Assembly: GCA_009777175.1 (NCBI GenBank) | Contig: WRMI01000024.1 | Span: 1 to 40,037 of the forward strand | Reading direction: 5' to 3' | Source: Marinilabiliaceae bacterium | Lineage (GTDB): Bacteria; Bacteroidota; Bacteroidia; Bacteroidales; Marinilabiliaceae | Length of the DNA: 40,037 nucleotides | Shown: positions 32,843-40,037 of the stretch, one piece after another | Position numbering within the stretch: the first letter of the stretch is position 1 | Layout of the letters: each line of letters begins with the position of its first letter | Position numbers and translations under genes: made by a program | Notes under the pieces: model-generated | Told to the model about the DNA's origin: nothing | Databases searched by the model: none | Seen by the model: only the letters and a program-made list of their open reading frames with translations

Positions 32843-33514
32843 ATGAAAATTACAAGAATAATCGACTTAACACACACAATATCAGAACGAATGCCCATGT
32901 ATCCGGGTACTGAGGCACCAAAACTGAATGTTGCATTTCCACATGCTGAATATGGTTTTATGGAAACACAACTAACCCTTTTTTCCCACACAGGAACGCA
33001 TATTGATGCGCCTTTGCACCTTTTCGAAAACGGTTTTAGCCTTGATGATTATCATATTGAACAATTTGTTGGAAAAGCATTAGTGATTGATTGTCGTAAA
33101 GTAGCCAAAGGAAAGCAAATAACAATGCAATTGCTTGAAGATAAAAGAAAAGACCTTTATGCAGCCGATTTTATTTTGTTTAATACTGGACACAGCGCCC
33201 TTTGGGGAAAGCAGGAATATTTTTGCAATTTTCCTACATTATCCTCTTATGTTGTTGATTGGATTAATATGCGCAAATTAAAAGGAATAGGAATTGATGC
33301 ACCATCTTTCGACCCTATTACTACTGAAGATTTGAACACTGCGGCAACAGAACTTAAAATTCACTGTAAAATTTTAAAAACTAACTATACAATTTTCCTT
33401 GAAAATCTTTGTAATTTAGAAAAAGTTGGTAACAAATTATTTACATTATGTGCACTCCCTCTAAAAATTGAAAAAGCAGATGGAGCACCCGCAAGAGTTG
33501 TCGCTATTGTTTAG
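32843..33514 (+). CDS. Cyclase-family metal-dependent hydrolase (kynurenine formamidase-like)
   Basis: A 223-aa protein of the cyclase family (PF04199). The hallmark HTGTHIDAPLH is present, with IIDLTHTISERMPMYPG at the N terminus and FILFNTGHSALWG, GIGIDAPSFD and a closing GAPARVVAI. Family members include arylformamidase KynB and other metal-dependent amidases or lactonases; the exact substrate cannot be told. An upstream in-frame ATG at 32756 would add 29 hydrophobic, AT-derived residues that cover the promoter, so the start at 32843 is chosen. It is divergent from the methyltransferase gene and followed by a repeat-filled gap. Confidence 0.9.
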   Translation: MKITRIIDLTHTISERMPMYPGTEAPKLNVAFPHAEYGFMETQLTLFSHTGTHIDAPLHLFENGFSLDDYHIEQFVGKALVIDCRKVAKGKQITMQLLEDKRKDLYAADFILFNTGHSALWGKQEYFCNFPTLSSYVVDWINMRKLKGIGIDAPSFDPITTEDLNTAATELKIHCKILKTNYTIFLENLCNLEKVGNKLFTLCALPLKIEKADGAPARVVAIV

Positions 33515-33799
33515 AGTTTAGATATGGGAAAATGGTTCACGGTACACGGTACAGGGTTCACGGTTCACGGTACAGGGTTCACGGTACAGGGTTCACGGTA
33601 TAGGGTTCACGGTTGAAAAAAATGAAAACTGATAACTAAAAACTGATTGGGGATGCATTCCTAACGGAATGCAGGTGTTTTGATTGATTTATTTCTACCA
33701 AGCGATGCATTCCTAGCGGAATGCTGACAACTAAAAACTGACTAATGACTAACGACTAACGACTGATAACTGAAAACTGAAAACTGAAAACTAAAAAAG
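33515..33799 (+). repeat. Intergenic satellite and dispersed hairpin repeat before obgE
   Basis: A GGTTCACGGTACAGGG run with irregular 8-16-bp periods fills about 33534-33613. The dispersed repeat copy (GGATGCATTCCTAACGG, TTTTGATTGATTTATTTC, CATTCCTAGCGGAATGC) lies at 33650-33725, and AACTGAAAACTG microsatellite continues up to 10 bp before the obgE start. No gene or clear promoter was seen. Confidence 0.8.
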
Positions 33800-34783
33800 A
33801 TGTCAAACTTTGTAGATTATGTAAAAATATTCTGTCGTTCGGGGAAGGGAGGGGCAGGTTCGGCGCATTTAAGGCGCGAGAAATTTGTTCCTAAGGGAGG
33901 TCCCGATGGTGGAAATGGCGGTCGTGGTGGGCATATTATAATTAAAGGGAATCGCAATTATTGGACTTTAATTCACTTAAAATTCCAACGGCACGTTTTC
34001 GCTGAAGATGGCAAACAAGGCGGTAAGCAGTGTTCGTCCGGCGCAAATGGTAACGACAAAATAATTGAAGTCCCTTTGGGAACAATTGCTAAAAATGGCG
34101 ATACAGACCAATTTTTATTTGAGATAACCGAAGATGGCGAAGAAAAAATTTTAATAGAAGGCGGTCGAGGTGGTCTTGGGAACGTTAATTTTAAATCATC
34201 TACTTTTCAAACTCCACGATTTGCGCAACCCGGCGAACCAAGTATTGAAATAAGTGTTGTTTTAGAACTGAAAATACTTGCGGATGTTGGTTTAGTTGGT
34301 TTTCCTAATGCGGGTAAATCTACTCTTTTGTCTGTGGTGTCGGCTGCCAAACCCAAAATTGCTGATTATCCATTCACTACTCTTGTGCCAAATATTGGCA
34401 TTGTTGAATATAGAAACCATAAATCTTTCGTTATGGCTGATATACCCGGTATTATTGAGGGAGCAGCCGAAGGAAAAGGAATTGGACTCCGTTTTTTAAG
34501 ACATATAGAACGTAACTCTATCCTTCTCTTTCTTGTGCCCGCAGACAGCAAAAATATTAAAAATGAATACAATATTTTATTAAACGAACTCAAAAAATTT
34601 AACCCCGAACTATTAGATAAACGCAGAATAATTGCTATTTCAAAATCAGATATAGTTGATAAAGAACTTAAAGATGAAATCACAAACGAAATGCAAGATT
34701 TACCGTTTCAGTTTATTTCATCAATTACAGGAGAAGGTATTACATCGTTGAAAGATTTGATTTGGAACTATTTACAAAACTGA
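33800..34783 (+). CDS. obgE: GTPase ObgE/CgtA
   Basis: A 327-aa ribosome-associated GTPase involved in 50S subunit assembly and stress control. The Gly-rich OBG domain (1-158; [25 protein letters not shown]) is followed by the G domain with G1 GFPNAGKST, switch [22 protein letters not shown], and SKSDIVD as a modified NKxD motif (G4 with Ser in place of Asn). Length fits the short form without the C-terminal OCT domain, common in Bacteroidetes. Microsatellite DNA ends 10 bp before the ATG. Convergent with the gene at 35005. Confidence 0.96.
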   Translation: MSNFVDYVKIFCRSGKGGAGSAHLRREKFVPKGGPDGGNGGRGGHIIIKGNRNYWTLIHLKFQRHVFAEDGKQGGKQCSSGANGNDKIIEVPLGTIAKNGDTDQFLFEITEDGEEKILIEGGRGGLGNVNFKSSTFQTPRFAQPGEPSIEISVVLELKILADVGLVGFPNAGKSTLLSVVSAAKPKIADYPFTTLVPNIGIVEYRNHKSFVMADIPGIIEGAAEGKGIGLRFLRHIERNSILLFLVPADSKNIKNEYNILLNELKKFNPELLDKRRIIAISKSDIVDKELKDEITNEMQDLPFQFISSITGEGITSLKDLIWNYLQN

Positions 34784-35004
34784 AGTAGTTTGTTATCAAT
34801 TTTGAATTCGTATTTCCTTTTACTTCGTTGGTGTTTTTTAGCTTTATTTTATATTATTTTTTTACAATACAAAACAACCTCAGTAGCCAATAATGAAATC
34901 ACATACAACCTAATTAATTACCTAATTTACAATTTTTTGAATGATGTATTGGACGATATTCGCTTTCGCCCCAACAAATCAATCTACTCAGCGAATTCCA
35001 ATTT
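34784..35004. other. Short convergent intergenic gap
   Basis: Between the ends of obgE and the minus-strand membrane protein. AT-rich, no repeat family, no clear terminator hairpin, and the open frame crossing it has no coding features. Confidence 0.5.
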
Positions 35005-35538
35005 TCATATCCTAAAAAGCTCATCTAATTCACTTCGCAACGCTTCGATGGCGATGTTAAAATAGGCATTTACTTCTTTTCCTGCATCTTCGATAATTAT
35101 TTTTCCTAACTCTAATGCAGAACTTTCGGGTTTTGTTTTAGAAAGTGAAGTGTTAATTAGTTGTAACAGTTTATCTTTTGCTGTTTTAATTTTGTGCCAT
35201 GTTTCTGCTGAAACATATATTTGCATTGCAATGTTATGGCTAAATTCGTGTCGGATAACTCTTAAAAGGTGCGCATGAAACATAAATCCTTTATTTTTGG
35301 GATTTTGTTCTCTAACTATCAATGATTCAGGCGATAGACGTTCTAATAAGAGAGTAAAACGTTCGTAAGCCTGAAATCTTAATTTATTGACTTCAGCACC
35401 GGTTTGCACTATAACGCTTCTTTTTTCACTTTCAGAAATCCGTTTCAAAAAAAAGCGAACAATTATTATTGTGTAAACAACAAATAATAAGAACGTTCCG
35501 AATATTAACCAAAATAAAAATTTATCATTTTCGTACAT
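35005..35538 (-). CDS. Conserved membrane-anchored helical protein
   Basis: A 177-aa protein with one N-terminal membrane helix (about 8-32) and a long helical cytosolic part. The segment RFQAYERFTLLLERLSPESL and HEFSHNIAMQIYVS resemble a family of Bacteroidetes proteins of unknown function that start with a single membrane helix; I cannot name a verified function. HEFSHN looks at first like a metalloprotease HExxH, but the fifth residue order is H-E-F-S-H, so a zinc-binding role is possible on paper; the rest of the protein does not look like a protease, and related proteins are not known as such to me. It lies 80 bp downstream of dxs on the same strand. Confidence 0.7.
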   Translation of the reverse strand: MYENDKFLFWLIFGTFLLFVVYTIIIVRFFLKRISESEKRSVIVQTGAEVNKLRFQAYERFTLLLERLSPESLIVREQNPKNKGFMFHAHLLRVIRHEFSHNIAMQIYVSAETWHKIKTAKDKLLQLINTSLSKTKPESSALELGKIIIEDAGKEVNAYFNIAIEALRSELDELFRI

Positions 35539-35618
35539 AAAAATAAGTATTTTTAGTTTTAAATTTATACAGGGGGATATTTATATCAATAAATCATTCA
35601 TTTTCAGGATTTTGCATT

Positions 35619-37520
35619 CTAAATAATTCCAAATTCAGTAATTGCCTTAATTATTCCATCTTCGTCAATACCGCACACTTTGTAGAGTTCTTCTTGAGTT
35701 CCGTGTTCGATGAAATTATCCGGGATACCAAGCCGTTTTATAGTTGTTTGATAATTATTATCGGCAATAAATTCAAGAACCGCACTTCCCATTCCGCCTT
35801 GTAGGCAGCCATCTTCAACAGTAATTATTTTTTTAAAATTAGTAAAAACATCGTGAAGTAATTCAGTATCAATAGGTTTAACAAAACGCATATCAAACTG
35901 AGCAATTTCGATACCTTTTTTCGAAAAATCTTCACAAATTTTCGAAACGGTAAGTCCAATGGTTCCAATGGTTATAATTGCTAAGTGTTTACCGTTGCGC
36001 AGTTTACGACCTTTTCCAATAGGAATTTCTTTAAAAGGCTGTTGCCAATCAATAATTGATCCAGTTCCGCGAGGATAGCGAATTGAAAAAGCACCTTTAT
36101 TAGGCAGTTGTGCGGTGTACATTAGGTTTCGTAACTCAATTTCATCCATTGGTGCAGAAACAATCATATTAGGAATAATTCGGAAGTACGCCAAATCATA
36201 GGCTCCTTGGTGCGTTGCGCCGTCAGCACCTACTAATCCGCCTCTATCTAAACAAAAAACTACATTCAATTTTTGAAGGGCAACGTCATGAATAACTTGG
36301 TCGTAAGCCCTTTGCATAAACGAAGAATAAATATTACAGAACGGCAACAGTCCGCCCATTGCGAGACCTGCCGAAAAAGTTACTGCGTGCTGCTCGGCGA
36401 TTCCAACGTCAAATGCTCGGTCGGGCATCTCTTTCATCATTATATTTAAACTGCAACCGGTGGGCATTGCGGGAGTAATTCCAACAATTTTTTCGTTCAT
36501 TCGGGCTAATTCAACAATTGTATTTCCAAAAACATCCTGAAAACGAGTTGAATTACTTTTTTCGGTAGTTGAAAAATAATATTCACCCGTATCTTTGTCA
36601 AATTTTCCAACAGGAGCGTGCCATTCGGTCTGTTTTTCTTCTGCAATTTTGAAACCTTTTCCTTTTTTTGTTATAATATGCAAAACCTTCGGACCCGGAA
36701 TATCTTTTAAATCAGTAAGTACATCTGCAAGGCGCTCAACGTCGTGTCCATCAACAGGTCCGAAGTATCTGATATTAAAACTTTCAAAAATATTGGCTTG
36801 TTTGGTAAGAAACGTTTTTATACTATTATTGATTTTTATAATCAAATCTCGCGAACGGGGACCGACAAGTTTAATTTTCCCTAACGTTTTAAAAAGCTCT
36901 CGTCTAACCTTATTATATGTGTGACTTGTGGCTATATCGACCAAATAATCACTCATACCACCAACATTGGCATCAATAGCGATGTTGTTGTCGTTAACGA
37001 TAATAAGAACGTTGCAATAATTTGCGGCGAGGTTGTTGATACCTTCAAAAGCGAGTCCCGCTGTTAACGCACCATCACCAATAACAGCAACAAATTGAGT
37101 ATTTTGTTGGTTTTTTTTTGCTGCAATTGCCATTCCTAATGCTGCGGAAATAGAAGTAGAGGAATGTCCAACGCTAAATGCGTCATATTCACTTTCGAAA
37201 ATATTCGGAAATCCACTTATACCTTTGAATTTCCTATTAGTGTGAAATCGTTCTTTTCTGCCCGTCAAGATTTTATGACCATAAGCCTGATGACCGACAT
37301 CCCAAATTATTTTATCATTCGGAGTATCAAATACATAATGTAAAGCAACCGTCAACTCAACAACTCCGAGGCTTGCACCTAAGTGAGCAGGGTTGCTGGA
37401 AACTGCCTCTATTATGAACTCTCTTAATTCATTGCATAAAATTTCAAGCTTTTCTTTTGATAGTTTACGCAAATCGGCAGGTGAATTAATTTGGTCTAAC
37501 AAAGAGGCAGTTACTTCCAT
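35619..37520 (-). CDS. dxs: 1-deoxy-D-xylulose-5-phosphate synthase
   Basis: A 633-aa thiamine-diphosphate enzyme that condenses pyruvate and glyceraldehyde 3-phosphate, the first step of the MEP isoprenoid pathway. Visible signatures are [15 protein letters not shown], the [16 protein letters not shown] region, [16 protein letters not shown] with VNDNNIAID for ThDP/Mg binding, [22 protein letters not shown] with the catalytic Glu, and [18 protein letters not shown]. Full length for the family. The small Cse60-like gene ends 17 bp upstream, so the two may be cotranscribed. Confidence 0.98.
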   Translation of the reverse strand: MEVTASLLDQINSPADLRKLSKEKLEILCNELREFIIEAVSSNPAHLGASLGVVELTVALHYVFDTPNDKIIWDVGHQAYGHKILTGRKERFHTNRKFKGISGFPNIFESEYDAFSVGHSSTSISAALGMAIAAKKNQQNTQFVAVIGDGALTAGLAFEGINNLAANYCNVLIIVNDNNIAIDANVGGMSDYLVDIATSHTYNKVRRELFKTLGKIKLVGPRSRDLIIKINNSIKTFLTKQANIFESFNIRYFGPVDGHDVERLADVLTDLKDIPGPKVLHIITKKGKGFKIAEEKQTEWHAPVGKFDKDTGEYYFSTTEKSNSTRFQDVFGNTIVELARMNEKIVGITPAMPTGCSLNIMMKEMPDRAFDVGIAEQHAVTFSAGLAMGGLLPFCNIYSSFMQRAYDQVIHDVALQKLNVVFCLDRGGLVGADGATHQGAYDLAYFRIIPNMIVSAPMDEIELRNLMYTAQLPNKGAFSIRYPRGTGSIIDWQQPFKEIPIGKGRKLRNGKHLAIITIGTIGLTVSKICEDFSKKGIEIAQFDMRFVKPIDTELLHDVFTNFKKIITVEDGCLQGGMGSAVLEFIADNNYQTTIKRLGIPDNFIEHGTQEELYKVCGIDEDGIIKAITEFGII

Positions 37521-37537
37521 CTCAAAAGATTATGTAG

Positions 37538-37732
37538 TTATTTCGTTTTGTAAACAACCAATGCAGTATAAGTATTTATTCCTTCAGTTGAATGCGCTGA
37601 ATATTTGACACTTATAATTTGTTCGGCACTTACACACTCCGACTCGAAAAACTCGTTCATCTGTTCTTCAATAGATTTGTCAAAATCATCTAATCCCGTG
37701 TATTGAAAGTGTCTTGTTCTAACTTTTTCCAT
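37538..37732 (-). CDS. Small conserved protein, Cse60-like
   Basis: A 64-aa protein: charged N terminus (RTRHFQYTGLDDFDKSIEEQ) and a C-terminal strand pair ISVKYSAHSTE and YTALVVYKTK. The IKYS...YSALIVY pattern resembles the Cse60 family of small proteins named from a Bacillus sporulation gene, which outside Bacillus is widespread and of unknown role. No signal peptide or Cys pair. It lies 17 bp before dxs in the same direction. The match is from memory of the pattern only. Confidence 0.6.
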   Translation of the reverse strand: MEKVRTRHFQYTGLDDFDKSIEEQMNEFFESECVSAEQIISVKYSAHSTEGINTYTALVVYKTK

Positions 37733-37963
37733 ATATAAATATTTTTATTTATTTTAAAATCAATTCTGTTATTTCTAATGTTCTGATTATAAACGTAATT
37801 ATTTCTGAAAATTAGTATCTGATTACTGAATACTGATATCTGATTACTCATTACTGATATCTGAAAACTGAAAACTGAAAACTGAAAACTGAAAACTGAT
37901 AACTGATAACTGATAACTACATAATAATTTTATTAGAAAAAAACGCCGCAAAAGTAATACAAT
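37733..37963. other. Intergenic microsatellite and -7-like box
   Basis: TACTTTTG on the minus strand (37956-37949) fits a -7 box for the Cse60-like/dxs unit. Between it and the gene lies an AACTGAAAACTG and TACTGATATCTG microsatellite (37815-37918), which would make a long repetitive leader. Confidence 0.5.
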
Positions 37964-39409
37964 TTATTGAATTTCGATAAGAATTTCAAGCAAATGTTTC
38001 CAAAATTTTTCTACTGTTGAAATGAGTAGTCTTTCGTCGGGTGAGTGAGCGCCTTTTATTGTAGGTCCTATTGAAATCATATCTAATTGAGGATATTTTT
38101 CCAGAAATAGCCCGCACTCTAAACCTGCATGAATTGCTTTAACTTGCGGTTTTTCATTAAAAAGTTTTTCGTAGGTCTTAACAGCAATATTAAGTATTTC
38201 AGAATTTGTATTTGGCGACCATCCCGGATAACCATCTGAATGTGAAAATTTTGCGTTAGATAACCTGAAAACTGATTCAACCATATTGGCAATATCAAAT
38301 TTTTCTGATTCAACGGAACTACGCTGGCTTGTCGTTACCCAAATGGCATCATCCTGCATCTTTACAGAAGCAAGATTGGTAGAAGTTTCAACTAAACCGG
38401 GTATACTATGGCTCATTTTAATTACTCCATGTGGAATTGCATAAATACAATTAAGAAGTCGTTGTTGTAATGTTTCTGATAATAAACGCTTTGGAAGTTC
38501 AACACTTTCTAATGACAAGGATAAATTTGGCTCAATTCCTTTATATTCGTTTTCAAGTTCGGCTATATATATATTAAGGAATTGACGTAAGTCTTCTTTT
38601 TTGTCAAAATCGACCGTTCCAATAGCCCAGGCTTCACGTGCGATGGCATTTCGTAAATTACCGCCGTCAATTTCTGATAACCTAAAATTCAACTTATTAC
38701 TAATTTGCCATAAAAACCGATTAAGAATTTTATTGGCATTTCCTAAACCTCGATGTATATCATCGCCTGAATGTCCTCCTTGAAGCCCAGAAACAGAAAC
38801 TTTAAAAGCATACGCCGAAGAAGGAACGGTGTCGAACTCATATTCGAAACTGCCCAGAGTGTCGATGCCACCCGCACAGCCGATAAATATTTCGCCATCG
38901 TCTTCTGAATCTAAATTTAATAAAGTTTTTCCTGTAAGGAAACCCTCTTCAAGTCCGAATGCACCCGTCAGACCCATTTCTTCATTGACCGTAAACAGGC
39001 ATTCAATGGGACCGTGTTTTAAGTCATTTGATGCCAAAATCGCTAATTGAGAGGCAACTCCAATGCCATCATCTGCGCCTAAGGTAGTTCCTTTGGCTTT
39101 CACCCAATCACCGTCAATGTAAGGAATAATTGGGTCTTTTAGAAAATCGTGAGTAACATCGCTGTTCTTTTCACATACCATATCTATATGCGATTGTAGG
39201 ACAACTGTTTTCCGATTTTCAAAGCCGACACTCGCTTTCTTACTGATAAGAACGTTGCCGGTTTTATCTTGTTTGGTTTCTAATCCATAATCTTTACCAA
39301 ATTTTATCAGGTAATCGATTATTTGACCCTCTTGATTGGAAGGTCGCGGTATTCGGCAAATTTCATCAAAGAAACTCCACACCACTGCTGGTTTTAATTG
39401 ATTTATCAT
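37964..39409 (-). CDS. pepD: Aminoacyl-histidine dipeptidase (cytosol non-specific dipeptidase)
   Basis: A 481-aa M20-family zinc dipeptidase that splits Xaa-His and other dipeptides. Visible metal-site motifs are LQSHIDMVCEK, KGTTLGADDGIGVA (bridging Asp), TVNEEMGLTGA (catalytic Glu then ligand Glu) and LNLDSEDDGE; the dimerisation lid has GGHSGDDIHRGLGNA, and the last ligand region is IHAGLECGLF. Length is typical of PepD. A -7-like box TACTTTTG on the minus strand (39446-39439) lies about 30 bp before the ATG. It does not share an operon with the genes on either side. Confidence 0.96.
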   Translation of the reverse strand: MINQLKPAVVWSFFDEICRIPRPSNQEGQIIDYLIKFGKDYGLETKQDKTGNVLISKKASVGFENRKTVVLQSHIDMVCEKNSDVTHDFLKDPIIPYIDGDWVKAKGTTLGADDGIGVASQLAILASNDLKHGPIECLFTVNEEMGLTGAFGLEEGFLTGKTLLNLDSEDDGEIFIGCAGGIDTLGSFEYEFDTVPSSAYAFKVSVSGLQGGHSGDDIHRGLGNANKILNRFLWQISNKLNFRLSEIDGGNLRNAIAREAWAIGTVDFDKKEDLRQFLNIYIAELENEYKGIEPNLSLSLESVELPKRLLSETLQQRLLNCIYAIPHGVIKMSHSIPGLVETSTNLASVKMQDDAIWVTTSQRSSVESEKFDIANMVESVFRLSNAKFSHSDGYPGWSPNTNSEILNIAVKTYEKLFNEKPQVKAIHAGLECGLFLEKYPQLDMISIGPTIKGAHSPDERLLISTVEKFWKHLLEILIEIQ

Positions 39410-39438
39410 AACTCAAATTGTTGTTTAAAAATTTGCGG

Positions 39439-39446
39439 CAAAAGTA
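39439..39446 (-). promoter_or_regulatory. -7 box for pepD
   Basis: TACTTTTG followed by CCGC on the minus strand, the same phrase (TACTTTTGCGG or close) as at 37956-37949 and 9723-9716. The -33 box is weak. Confidence 0.5.
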
Positions 39447-39567
39447 GTTGAAATTTTTTAATTTTAAAACACTATTAACAGATTAAATTTTTATTCAATA
39501 TTTATATAGTTGAATTTCAAAATTTTATGATTGAAATTTAACCTTTTCAAAAAGTAACCTTATTCAT

Positions 39568-39788
39568 ACCTTATTTTTTTAACAGAACAATAGTTCGACA
39601 TGGCTCACTAACAACCTTAATAGAAAAAGTACATAACAACCCTACCTGTCATTGCGGGCTTGACCCGCAATCCCCTAAAAACAAAGGGGATGCTGAAACA
39701 AGTTCAGCATGACATGTGGGAGATTTCATCATCTATTAAGGTGGTTAGTGAGCCATGTCGAACCATTGTTTAGTAGGAAAAATAAGGT
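39568..39788. repeat. MITE-like element with about 56-bp inverted arms
   Basis: The left arm 39568-39623 (ACCTTATTTTTTT ... GTTCGACATGGCTCACTAAC ... CCTTAATAG) is repeated in reverse complement at 39733-39788, with few mismatches in the inner 38 bases. The core of about 110 bp holds the hairpins TTGCGGG/CCCGCAA (39652-39670) and GCTGAA/TTCAGC (39692-39708). No open frame is present. It fits a non-autonomous inverted-repeat element that has been entered by a common dispersed hairpin repeat. Confidence 0.7.
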
Positions 39789-39880
39789 AAAAATAAGGTA
39801 TAAAGGGTGTTAATTCAAACTGTACATTACAATAATAGGAAGGTACTATTGTAAAGTTATGTATAAAATGACGCAGACCA

Positions 39881-40020
39881 AGATTCCTCGCTACGCTCGG
39901 AATGACCATTTCATTCCTTTAAAGTGGCATGTTTCCGCTGCGGCGCTGCCGCAGCGGAACCTGAACTACCCCAAAGTATAATTCGTCATTCCGAATGAAA
40001 CGTAGTGAAATGAGGAATCT
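39881..40020. repeat. Inverted GATTCCTC/GAGGAATC repeat with GC-rich hairpin
   Basis: AGATTCCTCGCTACGCTCGG with AATGAC (39881-39906) is inverted at 39985-40020 (GTCATTCCG ... GAGGAATCT). Inside, a perfect 12-bp stem TTCCGCTGCGGC/GCCGCAGCGGAA with a 3-nt loop lies at 39933-39959. A fragment of the same family is at 19116-19139. Together with 39789-39880, which holds nothing else, it fills the right end of the window. Confidence 0.75.
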
Positions 40021-40037
40021 GAAAATATGCAATTTTA

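Noticed and set aside
34790-35065. A 91-codon open frame between obgE and the minus-strand membrane gene.
   Set aside because: It overlaps the real minus-strand gene end and has no recognisable features.

Overview
The window looks like a chromosomal piece of an AT-rich member of the Bacteroidetes/Bacteroidota, probably Bacteroidales-like and perhaps uncultured. Supporting signs are large secreted proteins ending in type IX secretion (T9SS) C-terminal sorting domains, outer-membrane beta-barrels, -7 boxes of the TAnnTTTG type, weak ribosome binding sites, and ordinary Bacteroidetes housekeeping genes (pgk, coaBC, obgE, dxs, pepD). Intergenic DNA is full of microsatellite-like runs, hairpin repeats and small gene relics.

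Layout. 1-0.9 kb: a 51-bp tandem repeat array and AT-rich DNA. 0.9-8.4 kb: a T9SS cargo protein, a small beta-barrel, a T9SS-tail relic, pgk, then a 947-aa T9SS adhesin-like protein overlapping a beta-barrel gene. 8.9-12.0 kb (minus): zinc-ribbon coiled-coil protein, NIF3-like protein and coaBC. 12.2-16.7 kb (minus): a second beta-barrel and a second giant T9SS protein, with an inverted copy of the 51-bp array between them. 17.2-19.0 kb: a membrane-anchored PQQ-type beta-propeller. 19.1-19.3 kb: a broken SWIM-type zinc-finger gene.

19.8-31.4 kb is the most interesting part: 13 closely packed plus-strand genes that read as one operon. It encodes an EccC/EssC-like FtsK ATPase with tandem GYF domains at its N terminus, two small WXG100-like proteins with a W-x-D instead of W-x-G turn, a third W-x-D protein, a coiled-coil protein with a C-terminal Cys cluster, a PH-like protein and GYF-domain membrane proteins. 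In the same run lie a ubiquitin-type enzyme set: an E1/ThiF-like adenylyltransferase, an E2-like protein with a single cysteine where an E2 active site would be, a membrane-anchored JAMM isopeptidase, and a PrsW-type membrane protease fused to a second E2-like domain whose Cys is replaced by Asp. I infer a type VII-secretion-like machine coupled to a ubiquitin-like conjugation or deconjugation module in a diderm. No ubiquitin-like protein is recognisable in the operon.

31.5-40.0 kb: a SAM methyltransferase (minus) divergent from a cyclase-family hydrolase (plus), obgE, a conserved membrane protein, dxs with a small upstream gene, pepD, and a repeat-rich end with a ~220-bp MITE-like inverted-repeat element. 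No tRNA, rRNA, CRISPR array or intact transposase was seen. All functional statements are by reading motifs; no database search was run.
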